A stretch of 40,798 nucleotides of DNA. Origin: an uncultured Clostridium sp. Lineage in GTDB: Bacteria > Bacillota > Clostridia > TANB77 > CAG-508. Position numbers and translations under genes: made by a program. The notes under the pieces are model-generated. The model was given only the letters and a program-made list of their open reading frames with translations, had not been told where the DNA came from and did no database searches. Below are positions 33,438 to 40,798 of the stretch, piece after piece. The DNA lies in NCBI GenBank assembly GCA_900555075.1, contig USJO01000008.1:1-40798 (forward strand), in the 5' to 3' direction. The first letter of the stretch is position 1, and each line of letters begins with the position of its first letter.

Positions 33438-34820
33438 ATGAAATGTATTAAAGTACTAATATGGATTATATTAATATTAATAATATCAGTTATCATTGCA
33501 ATGCTAGTTGTAAAAAATATGAATACAGAAGGAAAAACAAAAAATGTTAATATACTTACATCAGACAATAATGATGAGGAATTATCTTTTGATGATATCG
33601 GAGATTTATATGATGAAGATTATTCAGATGGAGTAGTAATATTAACAAACAAGAACAGCTTTTTCTCAATAGAAAAGATGATACAAACATATTTTATATA
33701 TTTGAAATCTGGAAATATTGAAGCAGTATATTCTATTTTAGATAATTCATATTTAACAGCAAATGGAGCAAACAAAGAAAATGTGTTAGAAAAGGCAAGG
33801 CAAGGTTTATTTTATGATGGAAATTATATAGCAAAAGAAATATATATAAAAGACTCTCAGGGAAAGCCAAATTACTATATATCTGGTATATTAGAAAAAG
33901 ACTCATCTAAGATGGAAATATACCTTACATTATATAAAGACATAAAAAATGATGCATATTCATTGAAACCAATAAATAGCCAAGAATACATATTATATAC
34001 ATCTTCATCACAAACTGAGAATCATTCGGAGGACATACAGAAAAATGACTATAACAAAATTATAAATGTATCATTAGAAGATGAAGAAATTGCAAGAAAA
34101 TATTTTGAAAGATATATAAATGATGCAAGATATTATCCACAAGATGCATATAACACTTTAGATGAAGAATATAAAAAATTAAAATTTGGAAGCTTTGAGA
34201 ACTATCAAAAATACTTAATAAGCAAGTCTTCCCAATTAGAATCTCTAGACGTTAAAGCTATTAAAGAAGAAACTGAATTTGCAAGTGAAGAAGATTATAT
34301 ATCATATATACAAAATATAAAACTGGGGAAATTAGAAAAATATTCTCTTACTATGGTAGGAGATACAACGTATTGCAAATGTATAGATACATATGACAAT
34401 TATTACATATTTAAAGCAACAGGTGTTATGAACTATAAGTTGTTATTAGATATCTATACAGTAGATTTACCAGAATTTTTAGAGCAGTATAAAGAAGCAA
34501 CAACAGAGGAAAAAGGAGAATTAAATATACAAAAAATATTTGAAGCAATAAATGAAAAAGACTATAAATATGTATATAACAAACTTGAACCAACATATAG
34601 AGCAACTGTTGCAAGCGATTATGAAACCTTTAAATCATATATGATGAATAATCTATTTGAAAAAAATGTAATAGAATTTGAAGATTATACAGAAAATAAT
34701 AATGATTTAATATATGCAATAACAATAACAGATGAAACAGAAAACAATCAAAATGAAATAAAAATGATAATAAATATGAAATTAGGAGAAAACACAGAAT
34801 TTAGTATAAAATTTGAATAA
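33438..34820 (+). CDS. single-pass membrane protein with three NTF2-like repeats (VirB8-like)
   Basis: A 460-residue protein; ATG 33438 is chosen because GAGGAGG precedes it and a membrane helix (about 5-28) begins at once. Outside the membrane I see three units of one pattern, helix-YxxYxNxD-helix: residues about 80-110 (IQTYFIYLKSGNIEAVYSIL), about 220-270 (RKYFERYINDARYYPQDAYN) and about 375-420 (INEKDYKYVYNKLEPTYRAT), each followed by beta-rich sequence. NTF2-like folds are known for VirB8/TcpC-type proteins, so this is a reasonable VirB8 equivalent by context. It follows the hydrolase gene after 34 bases. It has no in-frame CGG. Confidence 0.6.
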   Translation: MKCIKVLIWIILILIISVIIAMLVVKNMNTEGKTKNVNILTSDNNDEELSFDDIGDLYDEDYSDGVVILTNKNSFFSIEKMIQTYFIYLKSGNIEAVYSILDNSYLTANGANKENVLEKARQGLFYDGNYIAKEIYIKDSQGKPNYYISGILEKDSSKMEIYLTLYKDIKNDAYSLKPINSQEYILYTSSSQTENHSEDIQKNDYNKIINVSLEDEEIARKYFERYINDARYYPQDAYNTLDEEYKKLKFGSFENYQKYLISKSSQLESLDVKAIKEETEFASEEDYISYIQNIKLGKLEKYSLTMVGDTTYCKCIDTYDNYYIFKATGVMNYKLLLDIYTVDLPEFLEQYKEATTEEKGELNIQKIFEAINEKDYKYVYNKLEPTYRATVASDYETFKSYMMNNLFEKNVIEFEDYTENNNDLIYAITITDETENNQNEIKMIINMKLGENTEFSIKFE

Positions 34821-34834
34821 AAGGGGGATATATT

Positions 34835-36176
34835 GTGGAAGAAAATGAAGGAAAAGATTTAGCAAAAGATATGAAAGACGAAGTAGTTTTACAAGAAAAA
34901 TATTATGAAAATGTTAAACTAGAGTTAGAAAAAATAATCCTATCAAATGTAACACTTGCTGAAAAACATATTCAAAGAGAAGAAAAAGGGAAAGAAATAG
35001 TAACATATGATATATACATTAAATTTAAAGAAGAAGATGTTGTAATTGCAAGCATAGATGAAAATGGAAAATTAATTCCAAATGAAGCTTTATTAAAAGA
35101 TGAAAAATACACTTCGGAAGAACAAAGAAAATTAGGAGATATGATAAATCTACTTGGACTACAAAAAGAGGAAGTGGATTTACAAAAATTACAAGGACAA
35201 TTAAGAGAAATTGAAGCAAAAACAAAAGAAGAACTAAAAAAAGATGAAACAGAAGAAGAAAAAGACGAAGAAACCAATAAAGACGACAAAGAAAAAGAAG
35301 GCGATGAAGAAGTAGATAAAGAAGAGGAGTCAGAAAAGCAAGAAGTTGCTAAACAATATAAAGTTAACACAAAAGATGTAGTACACTTAAATACAAAAGG
35401 TGAGAAGATAACAGAAGATAAAGATTTTGCGGGTCTAGTAAAATGGGCTGAAGGGAGAAAAGATATTTATATAATTGCAAATAGATATGGAGAAATAGAC
35501 AAAGTTGTGGAGAAAAAAGATGGAAAGTTTAGCGAAATAGAAGCAGATTTACCTAAAGTTCATGGTAATAATCCTAATATAACCATACAAAGAATTGGTA
35601 AAGATAAAATAACAGAAGAAAAACCACTTAAAATACATCAATTAGATTCAAGAACAGCATTAGCAACGGTAAGAAATGAGTGGGGAGAATTAGAAACTTT
35701 ATATTGTAGAAAACAAGAGGGAGAACAAAAATATTGGGGAAGTGTTATTCCAGAAAATGCAGGAAAAAATGTAAGACAATTAGAATATAAAGAAAGGTCA
35801 TTTATGGATCCTAAGAATACTTCTTCAATGGACTTAGCAGATAAAGAAGACGAGTTATTAAAAGCACAAGATTTAGAGGATAGAGGAGTTCCTTCTAAAG
35901 AGAAGGGAATTCAGACCTATGAAATTAATGGAAATACAGACCAAAATAGAGAAGTTGCAAAAGAGGATATAGTTGAAGACTTGATGAAAAGAGATGGTAT
36001 TATTGATAAATTAACTGTGCCACCAGGGTACTATGAAAACAAAGCTGAAAAAGTTTTACAATTGATTGAAAATAATAAAGATATAATATATGAACAAGCA
36101 GTAGAACAAATAGAGAGAGCAGAAGAACGAGAAGAACGGAGGAATAACTCCAGGAGAAAATAGGAGAAGAGAATAG
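34835..36176 (+). CDS. acidic unknown protein of the T4SS-like cluster, probably read through a +1 shift at CGG 36137
   Basis: No family recognised. GTG start after AAGGGGGATA, 14 bases behind the NTF2-repeat gene. The protein has no signal or membrane segment, so it is probably cytosolic. Residues about 120-170 are a Lys/Glu/Asp low-complexity stretch. Residues about 175-300 look folded (VVHLNTKGEKITED, IYIIANRYGEIDK, TALATVRNEWGELETLYCR). The C-terminus is helical. In zero frame it ends RRNNSRRK at 36163. If CGG 36137 shifts as elsewhere, it ends GGITPGENRRREE at 36176 with 446 residues. Because the site lies near the end, conservation cannot confirm this one by eye. Confidence 0.7.
36137..36139 (+). 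other. predicted CGG +1 frameshift site near the end of the acidic gene
   Basis: GAA GAA CGG AGG AAT would become GAA GGA GGA ATA ACT CCA GGA. The 12-base context GAACGGAGGAAT is identical to site 1 of yigZ. Confidence 0.6.
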
Positions 36177-36184
36177 TTTTGAAT

Positions 36185-36213
36185 TTGCTTTTATATTGAA
36201 TTTATGGTATAAT
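36185..36213 (+). promoter_or_regulatory. promoter of the small membrane protein gene
   Basis: TTGCTT (36185-36190), 17 bases, TATAAT (36208-36213). Confidence 0.65.
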
Positions 36214-36258
36214 TGAGTTACATAAAATCCAATTAGGATAATTAAAAAGGAGGAAAAA

Positions 36259-36471
36259 ATGCTTGTATTTTGTATGATGGTTCTTATATTTGTTGCAGCA
36301 TTTAGTACAAATTCATCATTGTCAGATACAATATATGTAATCATTGTTTTATACAATGCATGGCGATTATTAGTAGCCATAAGTAATGCTAAAAAGAACA
36401 AGGCCGAATTAGTCAGAGCACTTCTTATCAATGGTGGAATATTAGCTTATTGTATTTGGTGCTTATTTTAA
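36259..36471 (+). CDS. small two-helix membrane protein, unknown
   Basis: 70 residues with two hydrophobic helices (about 2-16 plus 22-42 possibly continuous, and 54-69) around a basic loop (NAKKNKAEL). AAGGAGG lies six bases before the ATG, and the gene has its own promoter and terminator, so it is likely real. It does not resemble the pilin-like proteins (no signal peptide, no K-A-x-Y-K motif). No function can be suggested. Confidence 0.65.
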   Translation: MLVFCMMVLIFVAAFSTNSSLSDTIYVIIVLYNAWRLLVAISNAKKNKAELVRALLINGGILAYCIWCLF

Positions 36472-36478
36472 TCTCCTT

Positions 36479-36511
36479 ACCAGTTCGAAAAATTTTGAAC
36501 TGGTTTTTTTG
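36479..36511 (+). terminator. rho-independent terminator
   Basis: ACCAGTTC / GAACTGGT stem extended through AAAA / TTTT, then TTTTTTT. Confidence 0.92.
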
Positions 36512-36560
36512 TATAGAAATTAAAAAAACAACAATAATAATATTGAGGAGATGATTTATT

Positions 36561-37295
36561 TTGAAAAATAAAAAAATTATAATTTCTTTGATATTATTTA
36601 TAATGATAATTTCAATATCAACTATATCAAGTGCAATGACACATTATCAAGTAGTTGGGACAAGTACTGGATTAGTTACAGCTTCAGCATTAAACGTTAG
36701 ACAAGGACCAGGAACAAACTATAAAATTGTAACAATGATTTATAAAAACGAATATATACGTGTATTTGCAAAAATAGGCGACTGGTATGTAATACAAACA
36801 AATGGCGATTATATTGGAATGGTAAGTGCAAAATATGTAAAATTAATATATCCAAATACTACTAATAAAACAAACACACCAACACCAAAAACAAATGATA
36901 ACAATAGCGGACTAACGGCAGATGAGCTAGAGGTTTTTAACTTAATAAATTCAAAAAGGTCGGCGGCAGGACTAGCACTACTAAAAGTAGATTCAGAAGT
37001 TCAAAATGTAGCAAGAGCAAAAGCACAAGATATGGTAGACAAAAACTATTTTTCACACACTTCTCCAACCTATGGTTCTCCATTTGATATGATGAAAAGC
37101 TTCGGAATAAAATATAAAACAGCAGGAGAGAACATTGCAGGAAATTCAAGCAACACAGGAGCAGTAAATGCATGGATGAATTCAGAGGGACACAAAGCAA
37201 ATATATTAAATAGTAGTTTTAACTATACAGGAGTAGGAGTTGTAAGTAGTTCTAAATATGGAAAAATTTATGTTCAAATGTTTATTGGAAAATAA
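36561..37295 (+). CDS. secreted SH3b-CAP (SCP/PR-1) domain protein
   Basis: A 244-residue exported protein. The start is TTG 36561 after GAGGAG. A signal peptide (to about residue 25, SSA) precedes a bacterial SH3 domain (about 38-95: ASALNVRQGPGTNYKIV, GDWYVIQTNGDYIGMVSAKYV), a Thr/Asn/Pro linker (98-118) and a CAP domain (about 120-244) with LINSKRSAAGL, SHTSPTYGSPFDMM, AGENIAG, and NSEGHKANILN. The two CAP histidines and Glu are present. YkwD-like proteins of this design occur in spore formers and on cell surfaces; the exact role is unknown. It lies just outside the T4SS-like cluster. Confidence 0.92.
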   Translation: MKNKKIIISLILFIMIISISTISSAMTHYQVVGTSTGLVTASALNVRQGPGTNYKIVTMIYKNEYIRVFAKIGDWYVIQTNGDYIGMVSAKYVKLIYPNTTNKTNTPTPKTNDNNSGLTADELEVFNLINSKRSAAGLALLKVDSEVQNVARAKAQDMVDKNYFSHTSPTYGSPFDMMKSFGIKYKTAGENIAGNSSNTGAVNAWMNSEGHKANILNSSFNYTGVGVVSSSKYGKIYVQMFIGK

Positions 37296-37311
37296 ACTTT
37301 TGGCAAAAAAC

Positions 37312-37347
37312 ATCCACAGTATGCACAACATACTGTGGATAATTTTT
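37312..37347 (+). terminator. rho-independent terminator after the CAP gene
   Basis: A perfect 12-bp stem ATCCACAGTATG / CATACTGTGGAT, loop CACAA, then AATTTTTG. Confidence 0.92.
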
Positions 37348-37413
37348 GTAATATATACGACAGTCTTTATTTAAGACTTTTTCAAATATAGGGCAATACA
37401 AAAAATGATTTTT

Positions 37414-37442
37414 TTGTATTATCTTATTTTTTGTGGTATACT
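37414..37442 (+). promoter_or_regulatory. promoter-like sequence before the exchanger remnant
   Basis: TTGTAT (37414-37419), 17 bases, TATACT (37437-37442). It may today serve nth, whose start is 265 bases downstream. Confidence 0.45.
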
Positions 37443-37453
37443 AATTAATATAA

Positions 37454-37642
37454 GGTATAGGAGCACTAATTACTCCACTAGCATATTCAAGTGAGTTTAA
37501 TGAAAATTTGTTATTGTTAGCTATGTCTATATTATATATATGGATTTCGTGTTTCATAGGCAAGAGAGATACTATAACAAGATATAAAGCAGGAGTTTTA
37601 TTAGTGTTTTTCGTATATTATATGTTTAAATTATTTGTATAA
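37454..37642 (+). pseudogene. remnant: C-terminal end of a sodium/calcium exchanger-like membrane protein
   Basis: An open stretch of 62 codons with no usable start begins GIGALITPLAYSSEF and contains LLLLAMSILYIWISCFIGKR and AGVLLVFFVYYMFKLFV. This resembles the last two helices of CaCA-family Na+/Ca2+ exchangers (IGISALISP-like motif, then a helix pair). Bases 37348-37453 upstream show no more of the gene apart from the promoter-like boxes, so the 5' part has been deleted. There is no CGG in it, so this break is different from the others. It could also be a short ORF from ATG 37523 lacking an RBS, which I think is less likely. Confidence 0.6.
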
Positions 37643-37706
37643 ATTTGAATGATTAGAATTTTAGGGAAAAGTGATTCTAAGGTTGATGAAAGGATAATGC
37701 ATAGAT

Positions 37707-38351
37707 ATGAATAAAAAAGCAGCAATAGAAATAATAAAAAAATTAAAAAAATATTATCCAGATGCAACATGCAGTTTAGATTTTGAAACACCATTTCAAA
37801 TGGTTATGGCAGTTATGCTATCTGCACAATGTACAGATGAAAGAGTTAACAAAACAACGCCAGAGTTATTTGAAAAATACGCAACACCACAAGATATATG
37901 TGATATGGACATAGATAAATTAGAAAAGATAATACATCCATGTGGATTTTACAAAAATAAAGCTAAAAACATAAAAGAAATGGCAAAAAAGATTTTGGAA
38001 AAATACAATGGACAAGTACCACAAACAATGGAGGAGCTAATAAGCTTGCCAGGAGTAGGAAGAAAAAGTGCAAATGTAATAATGCTTGAAGTCTATAATA
38101 ACCCTCAAGGAATAGCTATAGACACACATGCAAAAAGAATAGCAAAAAGAGTAGGACTATCAAAAGAAAATACACCAGAGAAAATAGAGCAAGATATATT
38201 AAAACTAATACCTAAAAAATACTACAAAGATGTAAACCACTTACTAGTATGCCATGGAAGGAAAATATGTGAAGCACGAAAGCCAAAATGTGAAGAGTGT
38301 CCAATAAAAAAAGATTGCAATACATATAAAAGTAACATTAAATTGTCCTAG
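37707..38351 (+). CDS. nth: endonuclease III
   Basis: Base-excision repair DNA glycosylase/AP lyase for oxidised pyrimidines. The 214-residue length is standard. Helix-hairpin-helix LPGVGRKSANVI carries the catalytic Lys120, and Asp139 lies in AIDTHAKRI. The [4Fe-4S] ligands are Cys188, 195, 198 and 204 (C-x6-C-x2-C-x5-C). The start ATG 37707 has only a distant GAAAGGA. The patatin gene follows after 28 bases and may be cotranscribed. Confidence 0.97.
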   Translation: MNKKAAIEIIKKLKKYYPDATCSLDFETPFQMVMAVMLSAQCTDERVNKTTPELFEKYATPQDICDMDIDKLEKIIHPCGFYKNKAKNIKEMAKKILEKYNGQVPQTMEELISLPGVGRKSANVIMLEVYNNPQGIAIDTHAKRIAKRVGLSKENTPEKIEQDILKLIPKKYYKDVNHLLVCHGRKICEARKPKCEECPIKKDCNTYKSNIKLS

Positions 38352-38379
38352 ATAATATAATAATCTAAGGTGATCTTTT

Positions 38380-39240
38380 ATGAAATTAGCAATTTGCTTA
38401 GCAGGTGGAGGAGTAAAGGGTGCTGCACACATAGGAGTTTTAAAAGCAATTGAAGAGGCAAATATCAAGTATGATTACATATCTGGAACATCTTCTGGAA
38501 GTATTGTAGCAAGCCTTATTGCAATGGGGTACAAATCAGATGAAATTTATGAACTGTTTAAAAAATATTGTAAGAAAATAAAACACATTGATTTCAAAAA
38601 TGTTGCAAAATTGGTAATAGGAATAGTTCTAAGAAGAAGCTTAATAATTGATGGACTAAATAGTGGAGAGCAAATAGAAAAAATAATAAATGAAGCAGCA
38701 AGCAAAAAAGGAATATACAATATAAATCAAATAAAAGTAAATTTATTTATTCCAAGTGTTGAATTAAATACAGGTATGCTATATATGTTTTCTTCAATGA
38801 AAAAAAGAGGAATATATTCAGACGAAATAAAATATGTAGATGATATTAGCATAGCAAAAGCAGTAAGAGCAAGTTGCAGTTATCCGGGAATTTTTTCTCC
38901 ATACAAATATGAAAATTATGAATTAATAGATGGAGGAATACGCGAAAACATCCCTTGGAGAGAAACAAAAGCAAGTGGAGCAGATAAAGTATTTTGCATA
39001 AAATTTGAAAACAAGAAAAAAACAAAATGCAGGAAAAACATAGTAGATGTTTTAGTAGGTTCGATAGACATATTATGTCATGAACTATCAAATTATGAAA
39101 CAGATGGAGCGGACTTTTTACTAACACTAAGAACGAACAACATATCATTACTAGATTGTTCAAAAATTGATGAATTATATGAGCTTGGATATAGAGAAGG
39201 AAAAAAATACTTACAAAAAAACATTAACTTAATAAAATAA
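38380..39240 (+). CDS. patatin-like phospholipase
   Basis: Ser-Asp dyad lipid acyl hydrolase, 286 residues. Visible are the oxyanion glycines LAGGGVKGAAHIGVL at the N-terminus, the nucleophile elbow GTSSG with Ser38, and the DGG motif (LIDGGIRENIP) with the catalytic Asp. The type fits bacterial RssA/YchK-like patatins. AAGGTGA precedes the ATG. Its last 12 bases overlap the 3' end of the convergent minus-strand gene. The substrate is unknown. Confidence 0.92.
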   Translation: MKLAICLAGGGVKGAAHIGVLKAIEEANIKYDYISGTSSGSIVASLIAMGYKSDEIYELFKKYCKKIKHIDFKNVAKLVIGIVLRRSLIIDGLNSGEQIEKIINEAASKKGIYNINQIKVNLFIPSVELNTGMLYMFSSMKKRGIYSDEIKYVDDISIAKAVRASCSYPGIFSPYKYENYELIDGGIRENIPWRETKASGADKVFCIKFENKKKTKCRKNIVDVLVGSIDILCHELSNYETDGADFLLTLRTNNISLLDCSKIDELYELGYREGKKYLQKNINLIK

Positions 39241-39792
39241 ATCTGGAAATTGTTTTACTATGCCAGCTACAAAGTATTTAGACATTTTCAAAATTTCAGC
39301 TTGAACCTTATCAAATGCTCTAATATCGGCAGGATAATCCTTTCTTAAACGTGCAGCAACCTCGTCAGAAGTTAGTTTTAAATGGTTGTACAACATATTA
39401 CGAACATTTTCTTTTGAATAAAGAGGATTAATTTTGCCAAAAGCATCAGCCATTTCATCAGCATTTCTATACCACTGATCATTTAATTCACTAGCCAATG
39501 TTTGATTATTATTCTTAAGTGCTACAATCAATTTTTCGCCAATAACCAAATGCTCAGTTAGTAAATTTTGAATAGTATCAACAATTTTTAATCCATAATA
39601 CCTTCTAAAGATATTTGCAATATCTCTAGGGTTTTGCAACAATCTAGCTCGTGTAGCATCTAAATCACTTAAATCTTCTGCAATACTTATTAAAAGTAAT
39701 CTGGTCCAAAAAATGTGCTCAAGCCATTTAAGATTCATATCCTCAAGTAAATGTACTTGATTAATACTAATCCAATAATCCTCAGGTTTCAT
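39229..39792 (-). CDS. conserved all-helical protein, unknown
   Basis: 187 residues, predicted almost wholly helical, no signal peptide. Segments such as HIFWTRLLLISIAEDL, DATRARLLQNPRDIANIFR, QWYRNADEMADAFGKINP and LRKDYPADIRAFD remind me of a conserved Firmicutes family of uncharacterised proteins, but I cannot name a function. The start ATG 39792 has no close RBS; GAGGTGA lies about 20 bases upstream and is followed by a three-codon frame (Met-Ile-Leu-stop, 39797-39808) ending four bases before this ATG, so re-initiation is possible. It converges on the patatin gene. Confidence 0.8.
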   Translation of the reverse strand: MKPEDYWISINQVHLLEDMNLKWLEHIFWTRLLLISIAEDLSDLDATRARLLQNPRDIANIFRRYYGLKIVDTIQNLLTEHLVIGEKLIVALKNNNQTLASELNDQWYRNADEMADAFGKINPLYSKENVRNMLYNHLKLTSDEVAARLRKDYPADIRAFDKVQAEILKMSKYFVAGIVKQFPDLFY

Positions 39793-39796
39793 ATAA

Positions 39797-39808
39797 TTAT
39801 AATATCAT
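39797..39808 (-). other. possible three-codon leader ORF (Met-Ile-Leu)
   Basis: On the minus strand AGAGGTGA-ATTT-ATG ATA TTA TAA sits directly before the ATG at 39792. It has the better RBS spacing of the two start codons. Confidence 0.3.
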
Positions 39809-39994
39809 AAATTCACCTCTATTAATAGAATATTAAAAGTTAATAAAATTGTTACTACAAAATTAATTGTAATAATCTTACGTAAATATACAACCCCTGC
39901 CTTTAGCTACATCATATTACTAATAAAAATTTTAACCACAAACTGAGAGGTAATAGAAAGGAAAAAACTTTTTAAAATATTTTCAAAAAAAGTG

Positions 39995-40023
39995 TTGACA
40001 GAGTGAGAAAAAAGTAGTAATAT
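39995..40023 (+). promoter_or_regulatory. rRNA promoter P1
   Basis: TTGACA (39995-40000), 17 bases, TAATAT (40018-40023), preceded by an A/T-rich UP-like stretch. From 39809 to 39994 I see no gene. Confidence 0.85.
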
Positions 40024-40162
40024 AAAAAGGTACCTAATAAATGTGAAGACTTAAGTTATATATGAATAGTATATAATTAGTAATATTTAAGGGCGAAAAA
40101 AGTAGACAAAACATTACTAATTTTTTTGCTCAAAAAAAGTTTAAAATATTACAAAAAAAGTG

Positions 40163-40191
40163 TTGACAAAGAAGAAATAAAATGGTACAAT
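40163..40191 (+). promoter_or_regulatory. rRNA promoter P2
   Basis: TTGACA (40163-40168), 17 bases, TACAAT (40186-40191). Its upstream sequence (TTTAAAATATT then CAAAAAAAGTGTTGACA) nearly repeats that of P1 168 bases earlier. Confidence 0.85.
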
Positions 40192-40266
40192 AAAATGCGT
40201 TCTCGATTTTAAAGGGAACAAAAGTACATTGAAAAATAAACAATAAAATCCTTTAAATGAGTTTTA

Positions 40267-40392
40267 GAATTGTCTAACCAACAATTCGTACTAAACCAAA
40301 AATTTGGAGAAAACCAAAAGCAAAAAAACAAGAACAGGAGTGCAAGAAATTGTACTTAAAATCAAACCGATATGTAAGGTCTCGCAAGAGAC
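40267..40392 (+). other. rRNA leader with two hairpins
   Basis: GAATTGT / ACAATTC (40267-40287) and GTCTC-GCAA-GAGAC (40379-40392, a GNRA-type tetraloop) lie in the 16S leader. A CATTGAAAA element (near 40228) resembles the boxA-like antitermination region of Firmicutes. They probably serve antitermination and processing. Confidence 0.5.
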
Positions 40393-40407
40393 AGTATGTA
40401 TACAAAT

Positions 40408-40798
40408 AATTTGAGAGTTTGATCCTGGCTCAGGATTAACGCTGGCGGCGCACATAAGACATGCAAGTCGAACGGAAGTCGTTACAAACAGAGTGAAAGA
40501 TTTATCTGGAACGAAGAATGTAACAATGGCTTTAGTGGCGGACTGGTGAGTAACACGTAAGGAACCTGCCTATTAGAGGGGAATAACAACGAGAAATCGT
40601 TGCTAATACCGCATAAGCTAGTAGTACCGCATGGTATAGCTAGAAAAGGAGTAATCCGCTAATAGATGGCCTTGCGCCCGATTAGCTAGTTGGTGGGGTA
40701 ACGGCCTACCAAGGCAACGATCGGTAGCCGAGCTGAGAGGCTCAACGGCCACATTGGGACTGAGATACGGCCCAGACTCCTACGGGAGGCAGCAGTCG
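40408..40798 (+). rRNA. 16S ribosomal RNA, 5' part (3' end outside window)
   Basis: Begins near TTTGAGAGTTTGATCCTGGC and contains the universal GCTGGCGGCG, ATGCAAGTCGAACGG, TGGTGAGTAACACGTAAGG, GGGGTAACGGCC, ACTGAGATACGGCC and CTCCTACGGGAGGCAGCAG segments. The exact 5' end is set by analogy and may be off by a few bases. About 390 bases are present. The V1-V2 sequence fits Clostridia, but I cannot place it to genus by eye. Confidence 0.97.

Overview
The window is AT-rich, densely packed DNA from an anaerobic Firmicute, most likely an uncultured member of the Clostridia. Evidence for this is Spo0A, a three-gene NADH-linked [FeFe] hydrogenase, pyruvate phosphate dikinase, an acyl-ACP thioesterase, strong AGGAGG-type ribosome binding sites and textbook SigA promoters (TTGACA-N17-TATAAT). 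It opens inside rpoC and closes inside a 16S rRNA gene.

Layout. 1-4.1 kb: 3' part of rpoC, then an M18 aminopeptidase and an acyl-ACP thioesterase on the minus strand. 4.2-5.5 kb: a D,D-carboxypeptidase. 5.5-9.8 kb: hydrogenase operon (NuoE-like, NuoF-like, HydA). 10-19 kb: L,D-transpeptidase, a coiled-coil protein, a CNNM/HlyC-type membrane protein, a PLP enzyme of the YnbB family, a HI0933-type flavoprotein, a PP2C-like protein, a YigZ/IMPACT protein and Spo0A. 19-24.2 kb: a 73-residue unknown, dxs, ppdK and tRNA-Gly(UCC). 24.4-36.2 kb: a type IV secretion-like cluster with three pilin-like proteins, PrgI-like, TraC-like, VirB4, VirB6-like, a lysozyme/C39 wall hydrolase, an NTF2-repeat VirB8-like protein and an acidic unknown. 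No relaxase or VirD4 coupling protein is visible. 36.2-39.8 kb: a small membrane protein, an SH3-CAP secreted protein, a remnant of a cation exchanger, endonuclease III, a patatin and a helical unknown. 39.8 kb to the end: tandem rRNA promoters and the 16S 5' end.

The outstanding observation concerns the codon CGG. Seven genes (nuoF, hydA, the L,D-transpeptidase, yigZ, prgI, the C39 hydrolase and the acidic T4SS-linked gene) look broken, each needing one or two +1 frameshifts. All ten breaks fall exactly at an in-frame CGG. Skipping its C makes the next codon GGN (Gly: GGA nine times, GGT once) and restores the conserved protein. In the genes read without a shift I find roughly four dozen CGG triplets, all out of frame. 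The only in-frame CGG without a required shift is in the 73-residue unknown at 19.1 kb. This suggests that CGG is not read as Arg here and that CGGN is read as Gly by a +1 shift or quadruplet decoding. Reading through the CGG sites gives full-length, motif-complete proteins: NuoF 617 aa, HydA 582 aa, LDT 233 aa, YigZ about 212 aa, PrgI 116 aa, C39 hydrolase 530 aa. I therefore annotate these genes as intact joined CDSs and not as pseudogenes.
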